Assembly (NCBI GenBank): GCA_963855995.1
Contig: OY979723.1
Location: 4,473,884 to 4,537,883, forward strand
Direction: 5' to 3'
DNA: 64,000 bases
Source: Muricea muricata
Taxonomy: Eukaryota > Cnidaria > Anthozoa > Malacalcyonacea > Plexauridae
Shown: positions 11,936 to 22,587 of the stretch, one piece after another
How the letters are laid out: each line of letters begins with the position of its first letter
Position numbering within the stretch: the first letter of the stretch is position 1
Notes under the pieces: model-generated
The model's input: the letters and a program-made list of their open reading frames with translations, nothing else
Told to the model about the DNA's origin: nothing
Databases searched by the model: none
Position numbers and translations under genes: made by a program

Positions 11936-12930
11936 TTTAATTTCTGCCTGTGTTTGAGGTGCCCAAAAACTTCAATATGGAATTGCGTTAAAATTCAACG
12001 AGAAATTACAAACATTTTCTTCAAATTCTTTGATAATGATATTAGCTAATATGAGAACAAGAGATGAACCCATCGAAACGTCGTCTGTTTGTTCATAAAT
12101 ATCATTGCATAACGTTTAGTTGCAGCAGTTTAAAATGAATTTCTTCAATGTTCTTTCCCGTGGATTTGTTGTCTATAAGCTTATGAGTAATAATGCGAGT
12201 ATTGGCAGTTTTTTTAATGGGACATTGGTGAGCAGCGACTCGACATCGATGGAAACAAATTTTGGTAATGTTATCAATACTGGACACGGCCTCAAATGAG
12301 TCAGACACAGTAAATTCGTTTTGGGTAAGTGGATTAACTGATTAAGAAGAGATGACAGGAACTTACTCACGTTATAATGTGCAGTATTTGTTGTGTCTAT
12401 GATCGCGATATGCTTAAAAGGTGGAAAAATTTGATATTGTGTTGTGAATTTTTCAATTGGTAGGCCATGTGCTCGTGCAAAGTGTGTGGAGTTAGGTCTG
12501 ATGAAAGAGTATTCCTGTTCAGATATTTCGCCACGTTTAAAAAGGACGTTAAGCTAATGTTTTAAGGAAGATAATCTAGAATGTGTCATGTCTGAGGTTA
12601 ATTTCTTAAATTTAGAAGGATTAGTAAATAGTGACTTGACTGATGAAATAAAATCGATGCGTTTCATAACAACTATAGCCATCACCCTTGTCTGGCTTAA
12701 GGATTAAAAAGGGTTTCAATAAGTTCATTATTTTAATAAGTATTCTGAATTGGCTTCCACTTAATTTAAATTCTTAATTTGAAGTTCAAATCAATATTTA
12801 AATATGTAAAAGACGGCAACGGTTTTTTGGCTTTGTCTTGTACATGGTGTTCTTCCTTGAAGTTGTTGAGTCTCGAAACTTGATCCCAGACATCTTCAGC
12901 TACTGACATGATCTCGAAATGGTTTTGGCG
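11935..12930 (-). pseudogene. Penelope-like element reverse transcriptase fragment
   Basis: Minus-strand translation in several frames gives the Penelope RT order. First is LKPDKGDG...MKRIDFISSVKSLF (about 12700-12600). Next is GEISEQEYSFIRPNSTHFAR with ARAHGLP (12540-12460), then IIDTTNTAHYNVSKFLSSLL (12400-12350). Last come a SIDVESLLTNVPLKK-type block (about 12250-12210) and VSMGSSL...ILANII (12085-12040). Frameshifts and stops separate the blocks. The catalytic YxDD segment and the GIY-YIG domain were not found. Confidence 0.7.
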
Positions 12931-12954
12931 GGTTCAAAACTCACAAGACATATC

Positions 12955-14000
12955 AAACTCCACCACCTTTTACGCATATAGCGATCTTAGACACAACACA
13001 TTATAACGTGGAAAAGTTTCTGTTATCTCTTCTTAACCCTTACGAAAAAATCCTAAAGGATCTAATAAGAATTCCTAAAAGAAATTCAAATTCCTATAGG
13101 AATTCCTATTGGACTAAAATATTCCTTTTGGAATTCCTTTAGGACAAAAATATTCCTTTTGGAACTCCTTTAGGACAAAAATATTCCTTTTAGAGTTCCT
13201 TTAGGGCAAAAATATTCCTTTTGGAGTTCCTTTAGGACAAAAATATTCCTGTAAGAATTCTTGTAGGACCTGCATGCTACTATTCCAACTCCTATAGGAT
13301 ATAAATTTTCCTATAAGATTCCTATAGGCATCCCCAAAACCATTGAAATCACCTGTTGTTAAAATTTGAATGCCCTAGCAGTCTGAAAAAAATCAAAATA
13401 TCTTTGTAAAGTACGTTTTTTGCTAAGGGGAATTTAGTGAAAATAATTCTCGAATTTTAAAAGCAAATCAGGGTTAGCAAAGATGGAAACAATACAAATT
13501 AGTCTTGTTAGATAACCATCCATAAAATTTGATCGCATTTTTAATATGCATTTGTGGGTTTAGTTTGTTTTTTCTAGCATAAAAATAGTTAACACGGATT
13601 ATTAGTCACCCTAAAACAATTTAAGCTGAAATGTCTGTTTCTAAACAAGCGAAAGTAGGCAAAACACATTTTTATAGCCTAACATCGACCTTAACTTTCT
13701 TACTTATCGGAGTTAAGGTGAGGAAATCAACCACACAAGTTCGATTGCAAGTTTGAAAAGTATATATTCTTTACAGGTATTATATAATAATGGACAAATT
13801 TGCACTTTCTGACTCATTTGAGGCCGTGTCTAGTATTTATACCATCCCAATAACACTTATTTAAAGAAGGCTGCCAATTTGTTTCTTTCGATGTCGAGTC
13901 ACTCTTCACTAATGTCCCCAATTAGAACTGTCAATATTATTCTGTCTGAATCGTATTTTTTATCATAACTAAGCTTATAAGTATTCTCTCGCGAGTATGG
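12955..14000 (+). pseudogene. Second Penelope-like RT fragment, opposite strand, split by an insertion
   Basis: Plus strand: AILDTTHYNVEKFLLSLLNP at 12985-13045 and, after about 740 inserted bases, LSDSFEAVSSIYTIP and a CQFVSFDVESLFTNVP-type block at 13805-13920. It duplicates part of the fragment at 11935-12930 in inverted orientation. The copy-2 equivalent (34185-34420) lacks the 740-bp insertion. Dead. Confidence 0.65.
13050..13335. repeat. 31-bp minisatellite (AGGACAAAAATATTCCTTTT core)
   Basis: Units starting AGGAC/AGGGC begin at 13141, 13172, 13203 and 13234, giving a period of 31 bp. Degenerate units lie on both sides. The flanks are built of AGGA/TCCT palindromes such as CCTATAGGAATTCC. 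Absent from copy 2. The following stretch to about 13790 holds a dispersed repeat (CATTGAAATCACCTGTTGTT) also seen at 39330-39370. Confidence 0.85.
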
Positions 14001-14762
14001 TTTACTAACATAGAAAGTAAAAAATCCACGTCTTCTTTGATTTCTTCATTTACCAACGAAATAAATTCTGCAGTGGGTTATATACAGTATTTCCCTCTAA
14101 AGTCAGTGCTAAAGAAACTAATAATTCAAAGACAAAAAGCCTTCAGTTCTGGTAACCTGGATCTCTGGTGTCAAAATGTAAAACGACGGAGCGACGAAAA
14201 AGCGTACATATTAGACGAATAGGGGGGCAACATTTAAAATCTCAAGGCTCCAGAAAAATTAGAAAATGATGGGTCCGTGTCAACCAGATGTCTAGAAAAA
14301 AGAAGTCTGCACCCAGTAACATCTAAATCATTACGAATGGTACTATTCATTCTGGTAAAGATCTCGCACAGTCATTTAACACGATTTTCTCAAGCGTGAA
14401 TAATGATATATCCCCACTGGTGACTAGTTTGCTACCTACCAAGTCATAGAAGATTTTGCTTACGAATGTTAAAATCCTTGAAGATTTTGTGGTGAATTGG
14501 ATAATTGATGATGTAAAACATAAAATCAATCCACACTAATTTGAACGCCTCAAACGAACCTCCACAACTTTTTGTTTTGCTCGAAATGATTAACAATTGG
14601 TTACGATCATTGGACAATCAGTCTAGTTATCAGCGGATTTGTTTCGTTGACTTCAGTAAGGCGTTTGATCGTATTGATCACAACATCCTGGTCTTCAAGC
14701 TGTTATCCCTTGGTGTCAGAAAGTCACTTATGCCATAAAGGTGCAACTTTCTTTCAGATTAA

Positions 14763-15254
14763 AGTGCTTACAAAACGAAATTTTCTCCAACAATTTTCGT
14801 ATTCAATTGGAAAGATCAGTTCAAATCACTGTATAACTTCTTTGATAGAATTTTTGTAACTGCCTTATTTTTCGAGATATTCAATTTTATTTGATTTGAA
14901 AATTACTTAACCAGTGACGTCTTACTGTATAGTCACTTTTCAAAAAAGCTGAATTAATTTAAAAAGTACTCAAGATATAACACCTAAATACCCAGGTCTG
15001 GATGTTAAACGTAGCCTACACACATGTTAGTGTAGTTTTAGTTATTTTCCACTATTATATGCTACAAAATAAGCAATCTAACAGTCACTCAGTATGACGT
15101 CACTGGTTAGGTAATTTTCCGATCAAATAAAATTGAATATCTCGAAAAGTAAGGCAGTTACAAAAATTCTATCAAAGAAGTTATACAGTGATTTTAACTG
15201 ATCTTTCTAATGCAATACGAAAATTGTTGGAGAAAATTTCGTTTCATAAGCACT
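14763..15254. mobile_element. 492-bp MITE with TTAA target duplication
   Basis: TTAA at 14759-14762 and 15255-15258. Terminal inverted repeats of about 140 bp start AGTGCTTA and end with the complement (TAAGCACT); both arms share GAAATTTTCTCCAACAATTT. The paralogous site at about 34458 reads CTTTCAGATTAACGATT with a single TTAA, an exact empty site. Confidence 0.92.
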
Positions 15255-15366
15255 TTAACGACCTTGAATTAACAACCTTTGGCACCTCACATTGGAAATA
15301 TGTAGATGAGGTAAAAATATCGGAGTCCCTAACGATTAATGAGCATTTCGATCAGTCCTACAATCA

Positions 15367-15513
15367 GGGGCCGGTTGTATAAAATTCTTAATCACTTTTT
15401 TAATCACTGTTTTGTAGTTAAATAATGATTAAGTGTTAAATACGTTGTTCTGATTGGTTGATGTTTCCACTAATTATAGTTAACTTTAATCACTTTTTTA
15501 TACAACCGGTCCC
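15367..15513. mobile_element. 147-bp palindromic MITE (GGGGCCGGTTGTATAAAA)
   Basis: Inverted ends GGGGCCGGTTGTATAAAA and TTTTATACAACCGGTCCC. Copy 2 at about 34552 reads CACAATCGGACCTTAATG without it. The target duplication is too short to define (one or two bases), so I do not assign a superfamily. Confidence 0.8.
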
Positions 15514-15724
15514 AGACCTTAATGCAATTGAAAGAAGGACGGTCAAGAACATCATGAAACTGAACATCAAAAAGTGTAAGGAAATGGTAATATGCTTCTC
15601 CCGTGCTGTGAATGATATTCTCCGCCTTCATATTAATTAAGCCCTCGGCTTTGCCTTGGGAAACATCGACCGTCTCTGGTCCACAAAACATACTGTTTCC
15701 CTCGGTCTCAGTCAATAAGTGTTC

Positions 15725-16980
15725 ATTGTTTTCTTATCAAAGCAAGTGTAAATGCTGCTAAAATAACGTTTATACAGTATATGTCCATCTAAATCAAGAG
15801 AATGGTGAAATTTGTTACTGTAATTGCACATGCATGGCTGGCAAAGGAGGACAGTGTAAACATATTGTTGCAATGCTCTTTCAAATAATTGAGTACAAGC
15901 AGATAGATCTCACTGACACTCCAGATGATCTAACCTGCATACAGGTGTTGCAGCAGTGGCATGTTCCTGGTAAGGATGAATGTGATGAGGCTGTCCTATA
16001 TATGAGGATATTAAGTTTGTTAAGACATCATATGACAAGGATACTGGTAGTAACAAAAAACGCAAAACATGCAGCTCAACTAATTCTAAAGTCAAAAATC
16101 CAACACCACTGTTCGCTAAATTAAACCAAATGATGCAAAAAGAAAAAACTGGCTACTGCATTGAATAAGTGCCAACCTAGCTATTTCAGCAAATTATTAG
16201 AGTCAAATAACTTTCAACCTCAACCATATGAAGAGATCCATATTAACGTGTTCAAATGAAACAAGATGCATGCAATATATATGATTGTGAGGTTCGAAAT
16301 GGGGTGTTGAAACAGCTTCCCCAAGGCAAAACTACGACACAAGAGAACATTTTTAAAATTGAGAAACACACTAGAGATCAATCATGAAGAGATCAATGGT
16401 ATGATGAAACGAAAAATAGATTGACAGCTTCAAACTTTGGGGCAGTGATTAAAAGAAAAAATCCATCTACCAAAAATCTCTGTTAGAAAAGATACAAAAT
16501 CTACCAAGACATTCAAACCCCCCAACCCCATGCAAATGGACCGGAAATCGACAAGGAAGAGATGCTATTAAAGCCTATTATAATTTTAAACGACAAGAGG
16601 AAAAGAGTGTTCGTGTATGTTCTAAGTGCGGTTTTGTGGTCGATTCCATTTCCACATGCTTTGGTGCCAGCCCAGATTTTTTGGTGTCTGACATATCAGA
16701 AGTAACTAAACTGGGGATTTGTGAGGTGAAATGTCCTTATTCCAAACGAGACATGACAATTAAGAAAGCTTGCCAAGACAAAACATTTTTCTACTACCAA
16801 ATGCAAGGCTGTATGGCAATGCTTCATCCAAACTGGTGTGACTTTGTAGTTTTTACTCATAAAGACCTTTATGTTGAACGAATCAAATTTGAAAGTGAGC
16901 TATGGGATAAACAAATGTTACCAGAATTGAACAGCTTTTACTTTACGTATTTATCTTCATCTTTCTCAAATGAACAATAA
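15725..16980 (+). pseudogene. SWIM zinc finger + YqaJ-type exonuclease gene of an ISL2EU-like element
   Basis: The plus strand encodes a SWIM zinc finger (CNCTCMAGKGGQCKHIVA, C-x-C...C-x-H) at about 15815-15860 and QIIEYKQIDL...VLQQWHVP. After a one-base frameshift near 16003 it reads DIKFVKTSYDKDTGSNKKRK. Further on (16540-16975) comes a YqaJ-like nuclease domain with GASPDFLVSD, ICEVKCPYS (the E-x-K core), YYQMQGCMAM and CDFVVFT...VERIKF. Such SWIM/YqaJ proteins accompany ISL2EU-type transposases, as far as I recall. The gene converges on the transposase at 17060-18172, 80 bp away. Multiple frame breaks between 16100 and 16550 make it non-functional. Confidence 0.75.
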
Positions 16981-17059
16981 TGTTATAAAATATGAGATTT
17001 TTTCATGCAGTTGCATTCCAATCCTTATGTAATATAACAATTTTAAACATTTCTAAAAG

Positions 17060-18172
17060 TTAGCCCTCAACAATAAGAGGAGGCAAAAACAGTGTTAAAT
17101 ATGAACAAATAGTCCAAATGTTGTCAAGGCCATCTGACAAGCTGATTGGAATTACTTGGTTCAAGATACGGTAATTCTTTATTCGAGACATTGCTCTTTC
17201 GACATGCACCCGAACTGATTCAATTTTTCTTGTTACACTTTTTTCTTCCACTGACAGTTGTGGTTTTTGCATCAGGAAATGGGGGGACATTTAAAGTAAC
17301 ATCAGTGGGCAGGTCATCCCCAATGTCGAAACCTCGATTAGGCATTAGCTCATCGCCTGGCTCAGTAGGTTAAGGATGCCACAATCGTTAGTGACCTTTT
17401 TGTCACTTGTTCTTCCTGCATACAGGCTATACACAAAAGCAGGATAGCCATTGGGGATATGCCAAGTAAACCCTTGGCTGTATTGTGGTTTTTATAACTT
17501 GAAAATGTTATATATTGGCTTCAGCAAGATGATGGCTTTTCTATTAAAAATTCAGTACAGTCAAAAATGACCCTTGTTTTGGGAAAAGAAGATTTAAAAC
17601 AAGCAGACATTGTTCATCAACATGCTGGTAGAGCACAAAGCCGCTGGTGCAGAAATGCAATCCAAGTTTTCCAGATAGGGGAAACATGACTTTTTAGACA
17701 AACTAAATCTGTGGGCAAGATCCCGTAGCAATAATCCACACATCAATCGAGACAAAACAAGGAGAAGTTCCTGTTCTGGGGACAGAGATCTCTCTTTACC
17801 TCGTTTAGCTTGACATTCAGAAGTAATAGGTGCAGTGTTTGACCCGTGATAAACAAGATGGTTACAAGCAGAACTAAGATAATCAAAAAAGGTTTTAAAA
17901 GTAAAATAGTCAGGAAAGCCTGTGTAAAATCGAAAATCACTGTCACTGCCAATAAACCGTTCAATCCGAAATAAACATTCTCCCATTTTTCCCATATCTT
18001 CATCATAATATTTGCTTTGCAGTCCCAAATTATCAGCTTTTAGGGCATTTAACTGTTTTTGTAACAGATCTAATTTTTGTTTAAGATCTGTATTAATGCT
18101 GTTTTGGTCTCGTAACATTTCATAGGATGTTTGCTCATTGGGTGAATCGACATTAGGCCTAATATTGACCAC
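17060..18172 (-). pseudogene. DDE_Tnp_4-type transposase (ISL2EU-like), inactivated
   Basis: Start ATG at 18172. Residues about 30-60 form a coiled coil (LKQKLDLLQKQLNALKADNL). FYTGFPDYFTFKTFFDYL and the helix-turn-helix LSPEQELLLVLSRLMCGL follow. The DDE core is split by frameshifts: TRVIFDCTEFLIEKPSS (first Asp, about 17575-17530), then a TGA, KGLLGISP, then ELMPNRGFDIGDD, where family members have ADRGFD, so the second catalytic Asp is Asn. The third block, ESVRVHVERAMSRIKNYRIL, keeps its Glu. One extra C near 17287 breaks PPF/LMQKPQL. Dead transposase. Confidence 0.8.
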
Positions 18173-18224
18173 TTCTGTTTCTGGCTTGAATCTCTGATAG
18201 TGGGAGTTTTATTTGATCTTGTAG

Positions 18225-18592
18225 GTGTAAGAGCACTTGTGCCACGAAAAGAAACGAGAAAACAAAACGAGGATGTCCTTGTAAAGCCAGCAACATGGTA
18301 TGCTCCGCCAACTGCAAGTGTGGAACTCCCAAAAAACCTTGCAAAAATAGGGTAGGTTAACGTTAATTTAGGAACATGTCTGTAAGTTTTGAATTCACTA
18401 TTTTTCTTTTATTTAACTTACGTTTATGCTTTAATGCAACAGAAAAACGCAAGCAAAGAGGAAGCAAGCCGTGACAGGTCACCACATGGTAAAAGGACAA
18501 ACTGGCCCTCCCGTTTCCGTGGTTTGACACCGCAGGAACATGAGGAAACAGAAGATGATAATGATGATGATGATGATGATGACTTTATTTAA
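18225..18592 (+). pseudogene. CXC-type cysteine-rich domain, last two exons of a transposon-associated gene
   Basis: Exon 18225-18351 follows an acceptor (TGATCTTGTAG) and reads CKSTCATKR...RGCPCKASNMVC...CKCGTPKKPCKNR, a tesmin/CXC-like zinc-binding array. The donor is AATAGG then GTAGGT. Exon 18443-18592 follows CAACAG, is in frame, and ends in an acidic tail with a run of Asp codons (GATGATGAT) and a stop. No 5' exon was found; the ISL2EU-like transposase start is 53 bp upstream on the other strand. I treat it as part of a mobile element, but a host origin cannot be excluded. Confidence 0.5.
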
Positions 18593-18639
18593 ACAAGGTA
18601 AATACTCTTCAGGATTTACATGCAACAACTAAACATATA

Positions 18640-21385
18640 TACAATCTAAAATATATTTACATTTTAATACTAATACTTTAATACTATAAATGGTTGATTA
18701 ATTAACTATGATTGACCTGCTTTCCAAGAGTGCCGTGTAGAACATACAATTTATTGGTAAAAAAAATTGCTGCAACCTGCTTTAAATTGATTTGGGTTTC
18801 TGTTTGTCGCAAATCAGGTGGAAGGCTATTCCATAACACCGCACCACTATAGCTAAAACTATTTCTCAAATAGTCTGTGCAAGGTTTAAGAATAGCCAAT
18901 TTACCCTCGGTGTCTCTCAATGAATAATTAGCTACTATGCTACGGTTCACAAAATGGACTGCAAGTAATCTGGAGCAAGTCCATAAAGTGATTTGTGAAG
19001 CATAACAGCTTTTTGGATTTTACGTTGGGTTTCAAGTTTTCCCAGTCAATGCTAGCAAGAACGACATCAGCATTAACATCGTAACTGGAAAAAGTCAATA
19101 TCCTCGCTGCTTGATTTTGTAGTTTTTGTAACTTGTCAGCAAGAGTTTTATTACAATTATCCCAGACAACGCAACAATAGTCAAAATATGGTTGAACTAG
19201 CGAGTTAAAAATGAACTGCAGTGTCGTATCCGGAACAAAAGACCTGATAAGTTTTAGGGTGCCTATTCCAGATGCAGTTTTTCTAGATATTTGGTTTATA
19301 TGTTCATTCCATATTAGACTCTCATCAAGATACACACCAATAGACTTTGTGTGTGAGACCCGATTAATGGGCATCCCACCAATTTCGAATGATGGTGATG
19401 TTTCGAACATTCTTGTCCTTTGCCTTGACCCAATTAACATAAACTCCGTTTTAGACTGGTTTAAAGTTAACTTATTTGCAATTAGCCATTCATTTACGTT
19501 TTCGAGATCTTGATTTAGATTCTGCTCTATATGGAGAACATTGTTACCAGCGAGCGATAAATTAGTGTCATCCGCATACATACGAGTTTTAGAATGTGCA
19601 AGACAATTTAGCAAATCGTTAATGTATATCAAAAATAGAAGTGGTCCTAATATAGTCCCTTGCGGGACACCACAGTGAATGTTTGATTGTGTGAAAGAAA
19701 ACCATTTACCGAACACTTTTGCATGCGATTACTTAAGTAAGATTTAAACCAATCGCTTGCAACACCCTGTGTACCATATGCATGCAGTTTTGATAACAAA
19801 ATTCTGTGATCTACAGTATCAAATGCTTTCTTGAGATCCAAGAAAACCACAGCAATAACATTGCCACGACTAATGTTATATGCCCATTCATTGGTAGCCT
19901 CGAGAAGAGCAGTGGTTGTGGAATGGCAGTGTTGAAACCCTGATTGACTATTAGAAGGAAGCCCGTTATCTACCAAAAAGGTATTGACTTGATCATAAAT
20001 TATCCTTTCAAAAACTTTCGCAAGTACTGGAATTATTGAAATAGGGTGATACTTGTTAAGATCCTTACGATCCCCTTCTTTAGACAATGTTACAACTTTC
20101 GAGCACTTCCATTCTTCAGGAAAAATACCCGTGTTTATTGAACGATTAAAAATTGAGCAAAGGGAATCTGCAATCAAATCAGGGCACACACGAAGAAGCT
20201 TAGCAGAAATTTTGTCTAGACCTGTAGCTTTAGAGTTTAGATACACTCAACTTAGATAAAAGAGAAAGGACTATGGATGGTCTTGTTTGTTTCAATTGTA
20301 AAGTAGTTCCATTTTGACAACACGTTAAATATTCTGAATAAGAACGAATACCATTACCATGTATCTTATTACTAAGCTTTGGGCCAATACTGGCAAAATG
20401 GTCATTAAATGCCTCAAATAATTTTTGGCATCCAGTAACCACTGAACCGTTTAAACTAATCTCTTTTATTTGGGGATTATTATGCTTTCGAGAAGTAAGT
20501 TCATTAATAATTTTCCAGGTCTTCTTCGAATTGCCGGCATTTTCACAAAATTCTTTCAGATAATATGCCTTTTTAGCTTTTTTAATCTCGTTGTTTACAA
20601 TATTACGCTTTTTCTTAAAATCTAACCAAACATTAGGAATTGAGCGAATTGCTTTTAACTTCAAACTATCCCCTTGGTGCATAAGTTGCTTAAATCGTTT
20701 CGTTACCCAGGGTGATTTAGAAGCTCGGACACGCTTTGAACGCAATGGAGCATGTCTATTGACAACATTATTAAATATATTCTTCCAGACACGCCACATT
20801 TCGTTCGGGTTGTCATAGTTGTTTATATCATCCCAGTTTTGTGAACAAATATCATCTCTGAAACATTCAGAAACAAAGTGCTCAAAATTTTTATAAGTTA
20901 CTGTGGTGTGGCCTTTGATGGATAGTGCAGTCGAAAGTTTTTGAAATGCATATAGACTAAACTATGATCACTAATACTGACATGAAAGACACTGGGGCAG
21001 ACAATTTTATCGACTGTATTCGTGAACATTAAGTCAATCATAGTTGAAGATGAAATAGTAATACGAGTAGGTTCATTAATTACTTGATGCAAGTTATAAA
21101 GATCAGCAATATTCATTAATTTAGTTGAGTTGTGATCTAACTCCTTCGAGGATAAATCACAATTCAGATCACCTATTAAATAATATTCAATATTTTCTGC
21201 ATCTATTCTACCTACTAAGGTTTCAAAATAGCTAAATGTACTAATAAGTGAGTCTGGTGGCCTATACCACGTTGCGACGAGAAAAGGCTTGCATTTCGGT
21301 TTTCGAACTTCAATGCATAAATTCTCAATTTGGTCGATAGATAGGTCGAGACGTGGCGAGTAATTTATGTTGCAACGAATATACG
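18640..21385 (-). mobile_element. 5'-truncated non-LTR retrotransposon (CR1/Jockey-like)
   Basis: Minus strand. It begins inside the endonuclease (YIRCNINYSPRLDLSIDQIE at about 21385-21325, then LIGDLNCDLSSKE, TMIDLMFTN, ISDHSLVYM). The linker is at 20799-20230. The RT is at 20246-18940 with GLDKISAKLL, FLDLKKAFDTVDHRILLSKL, CGVPQGTILGPLLFLIYIND and RMYADDTNLSLAG, the catalytic YADD being intact. The C-terminal block YSGAVLWNSLPPDLRQ follows, and the 3' end is a TATTAAAG-type simple tail near 18660. Only a few lesions break it: a stop near 20898 and frameshifts near 20235 and 19690. This is a fairly young copy. Confidence 0.9.
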
Positions 21386-21516
21386 ATCGATCGAACGATC
21401 AACAGAGAGAGAAAGAAAACAGTGATGTGAAGGTTAGTCAACAAACTGGCACAGACTATATTATTTCCTGCCCATCTACAAGACTGCACAAAGCTTTTAA
21501 CAGCCTTATTTTATTT

Positions 21517-21790
21517 TTGAGTCGGTTTTCTTTGATGTACCGCGGGCTGTATCTGAGATACAGCCCTTGAATAAATAATTAGATCAAACTTGTGGAAAAA
21601 TCTCGACGAATTTCGACTTAAATTGCTTAAAGTCGAAAGATTCTATTAGAAAACCTCCTCAAAAATAAAATAAGTTAGTTAAATACCTCGAAAGTCGGGC
21701 TGTATGTCATATACAGCCCTCGGACGCTGCGCGTCCTCGCGGGCTGTATATGACATACAGCCCTCCTTCTCGGTATTTAACTCTAACATA
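21517..21790 (+). mobile_element. Hairpin MITE, copy B
   Basis: Homologous, in opposite orientation, to 7003-7288. Perfect 23-bp arms are at 21697-21719 and 21741-21763 (starting GGGCTGTATGTCATATACAG), loop CGGACGC...GCGTCC. Outer flanks TTAAATACC...GGTATTTAA form a second, imperfect palindrome. It lies next to the truncated 5' end of the LINE. Confidence 0.75.
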
Positions 21791-22230
21791 CAGCCTATTG
21801 TCATGCATGTATGAAAACAGTGAAATATGATGTTACATTTTTGTGGTCGATTTTTAGATTTACCAAAAAATCACAAAATATGAAAGTCATAGCAATAAGT
21901 AAATGTTATTTGAGATGTTTTATTGTTTTTAGATTAATAAAGTAGTGTTTGGGTTTCTTTATAATTAATCCCTACCCAGCTACACACCGAGCATCAATTG
22001 CTACAGAATATCCCACAACTAGGGAAGTGTGGGCCTTCACTCCTGCCTCTTTATTGGGGCAAGACAATGCTTGCTATAACATTTGGTTGGGCAAGGCATT
22101 AATAGATGTTACTATAACATTAAATTAACAGGCATTTATTCATACACTTGATGATACAACATTGAGAAAGCTTGCAATTAGAAGCCTTTGAAGAGGAACA
22201 GGTAGTACTGATTACATCCAATGACTTGTT

Positions 22231-22569
22231 CACATCCGATGTTCAAATTGTAGACCCATGCCCCAAGTTGTGGAAAATAAGTGCTGTAAACTGAAAAAGT
22301 GCATAACTTCATCATCACAGTTCTTAAAGCTATGCCTAGATACTGATGTTTTTCAATTGTGCATCAGAAATACAAGCGATATTAGAAACGATCGTGAAGA
22401 TAACAGTACAAGGGCTTTTCATAAAGCAGCTTACAGACAGTTTATTTTGGTTGGACATGGATATTTAGGGAAAGGCAACCGCAGAGTTTGTCCTTCATGT
22501 GTAGTCCTAAAAACTAGACAGCGTTATCCATCGGTAACGGGAGTTTATATGGGATTCAGGGAACGATAA
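22231..22569 (+). CDS. Orphan P2X7 C-terminal-like (P2RX7_C, zinc-binding) domain ORF
   Basis: An open frame with RCSNCRPMPQVVENKCC (cysteine cluster), KKCITSSSQFLKLCLD, IRNTSDIRNDREDNSTRAFH, AAYRQF...HGYLGKGNRRVCP and a terminal YPSVTGVYMGF block, stopping at 22567-22569. The pattern matches the zinc-coordinating domain that forms the cytoplasmic tail of vertebrate P2X7 and also occurs as a stand-alone protein, often transposon-linked, in cnidarians (family knowledge). No channel domain precedes it. An in-frame TGA at about 22230 blocks the upstream frame, so the true N-terminus is uncertain or the gene is broken. Its stop is 18 bp from the stop of the transposase relic on the other strand. 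Confidence 0.65.
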   Translation, partial: HIRCSNCRPMPQVVENKCCKLKKCITSSSQFLKLCLDTDVFQLCIRNTSDIRNDREDNSTRAFHKAAYRQFILVGHGYLGKGNRRVCPSCVVLKTRQRYPSVTGVYMGFRER

Positions 22570-22587
22570 CCCAAAACAACACAAGTA

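Larger units (their letters stand above)
870..15640 (+). repeat. Segmental duplication, copy 1
   Basis: This interval matches 23690-34685 in the same orientation and gene order: transposase relic, discoidin gene, LINE endonuclease fragment, Penelope-like fragments, LINE RT fragment. Homology can be followed by eye through exons, introns and intergenic DNA. Copy 1 is longer chiefly because it gained a 521-bp and a 492-bp TTAA MITE, a nested 1.7-kb repeat/hAT insertion, a 147-bp MITE, about 770 bp around the hairpin MITE at 7.0-7.3 kb, and a minisatellite block at 13.0-13.8 kb. Confidence 0.9.
14030..15640 (+). pseudogene. LINE linker and RT fragment with two MITE insertions
   Basis: Plus strand: linker LKKLIIQRQKAFSSGNLDLW (14105-14165); RT block CFVDFSKAFDRIDHNIL (14640-14690); ND-LELTTFGTSHWKYVDEV after the MITE (15259-15310); then LNAIERRTVKNIMKLNIKKC (15517-15580). 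The catalytic site reads YVDE instead of YVDD. Copy 2 keeps only 34430-34685. Inactive. Confidence 0.75.

Noticed and set aside
17743-18006. Hydrophobic minus-strand frame resembling a membrane protein
   Set aside because: It is an out-of-frame shadow of the transposase coding sequence at 17594-18172.
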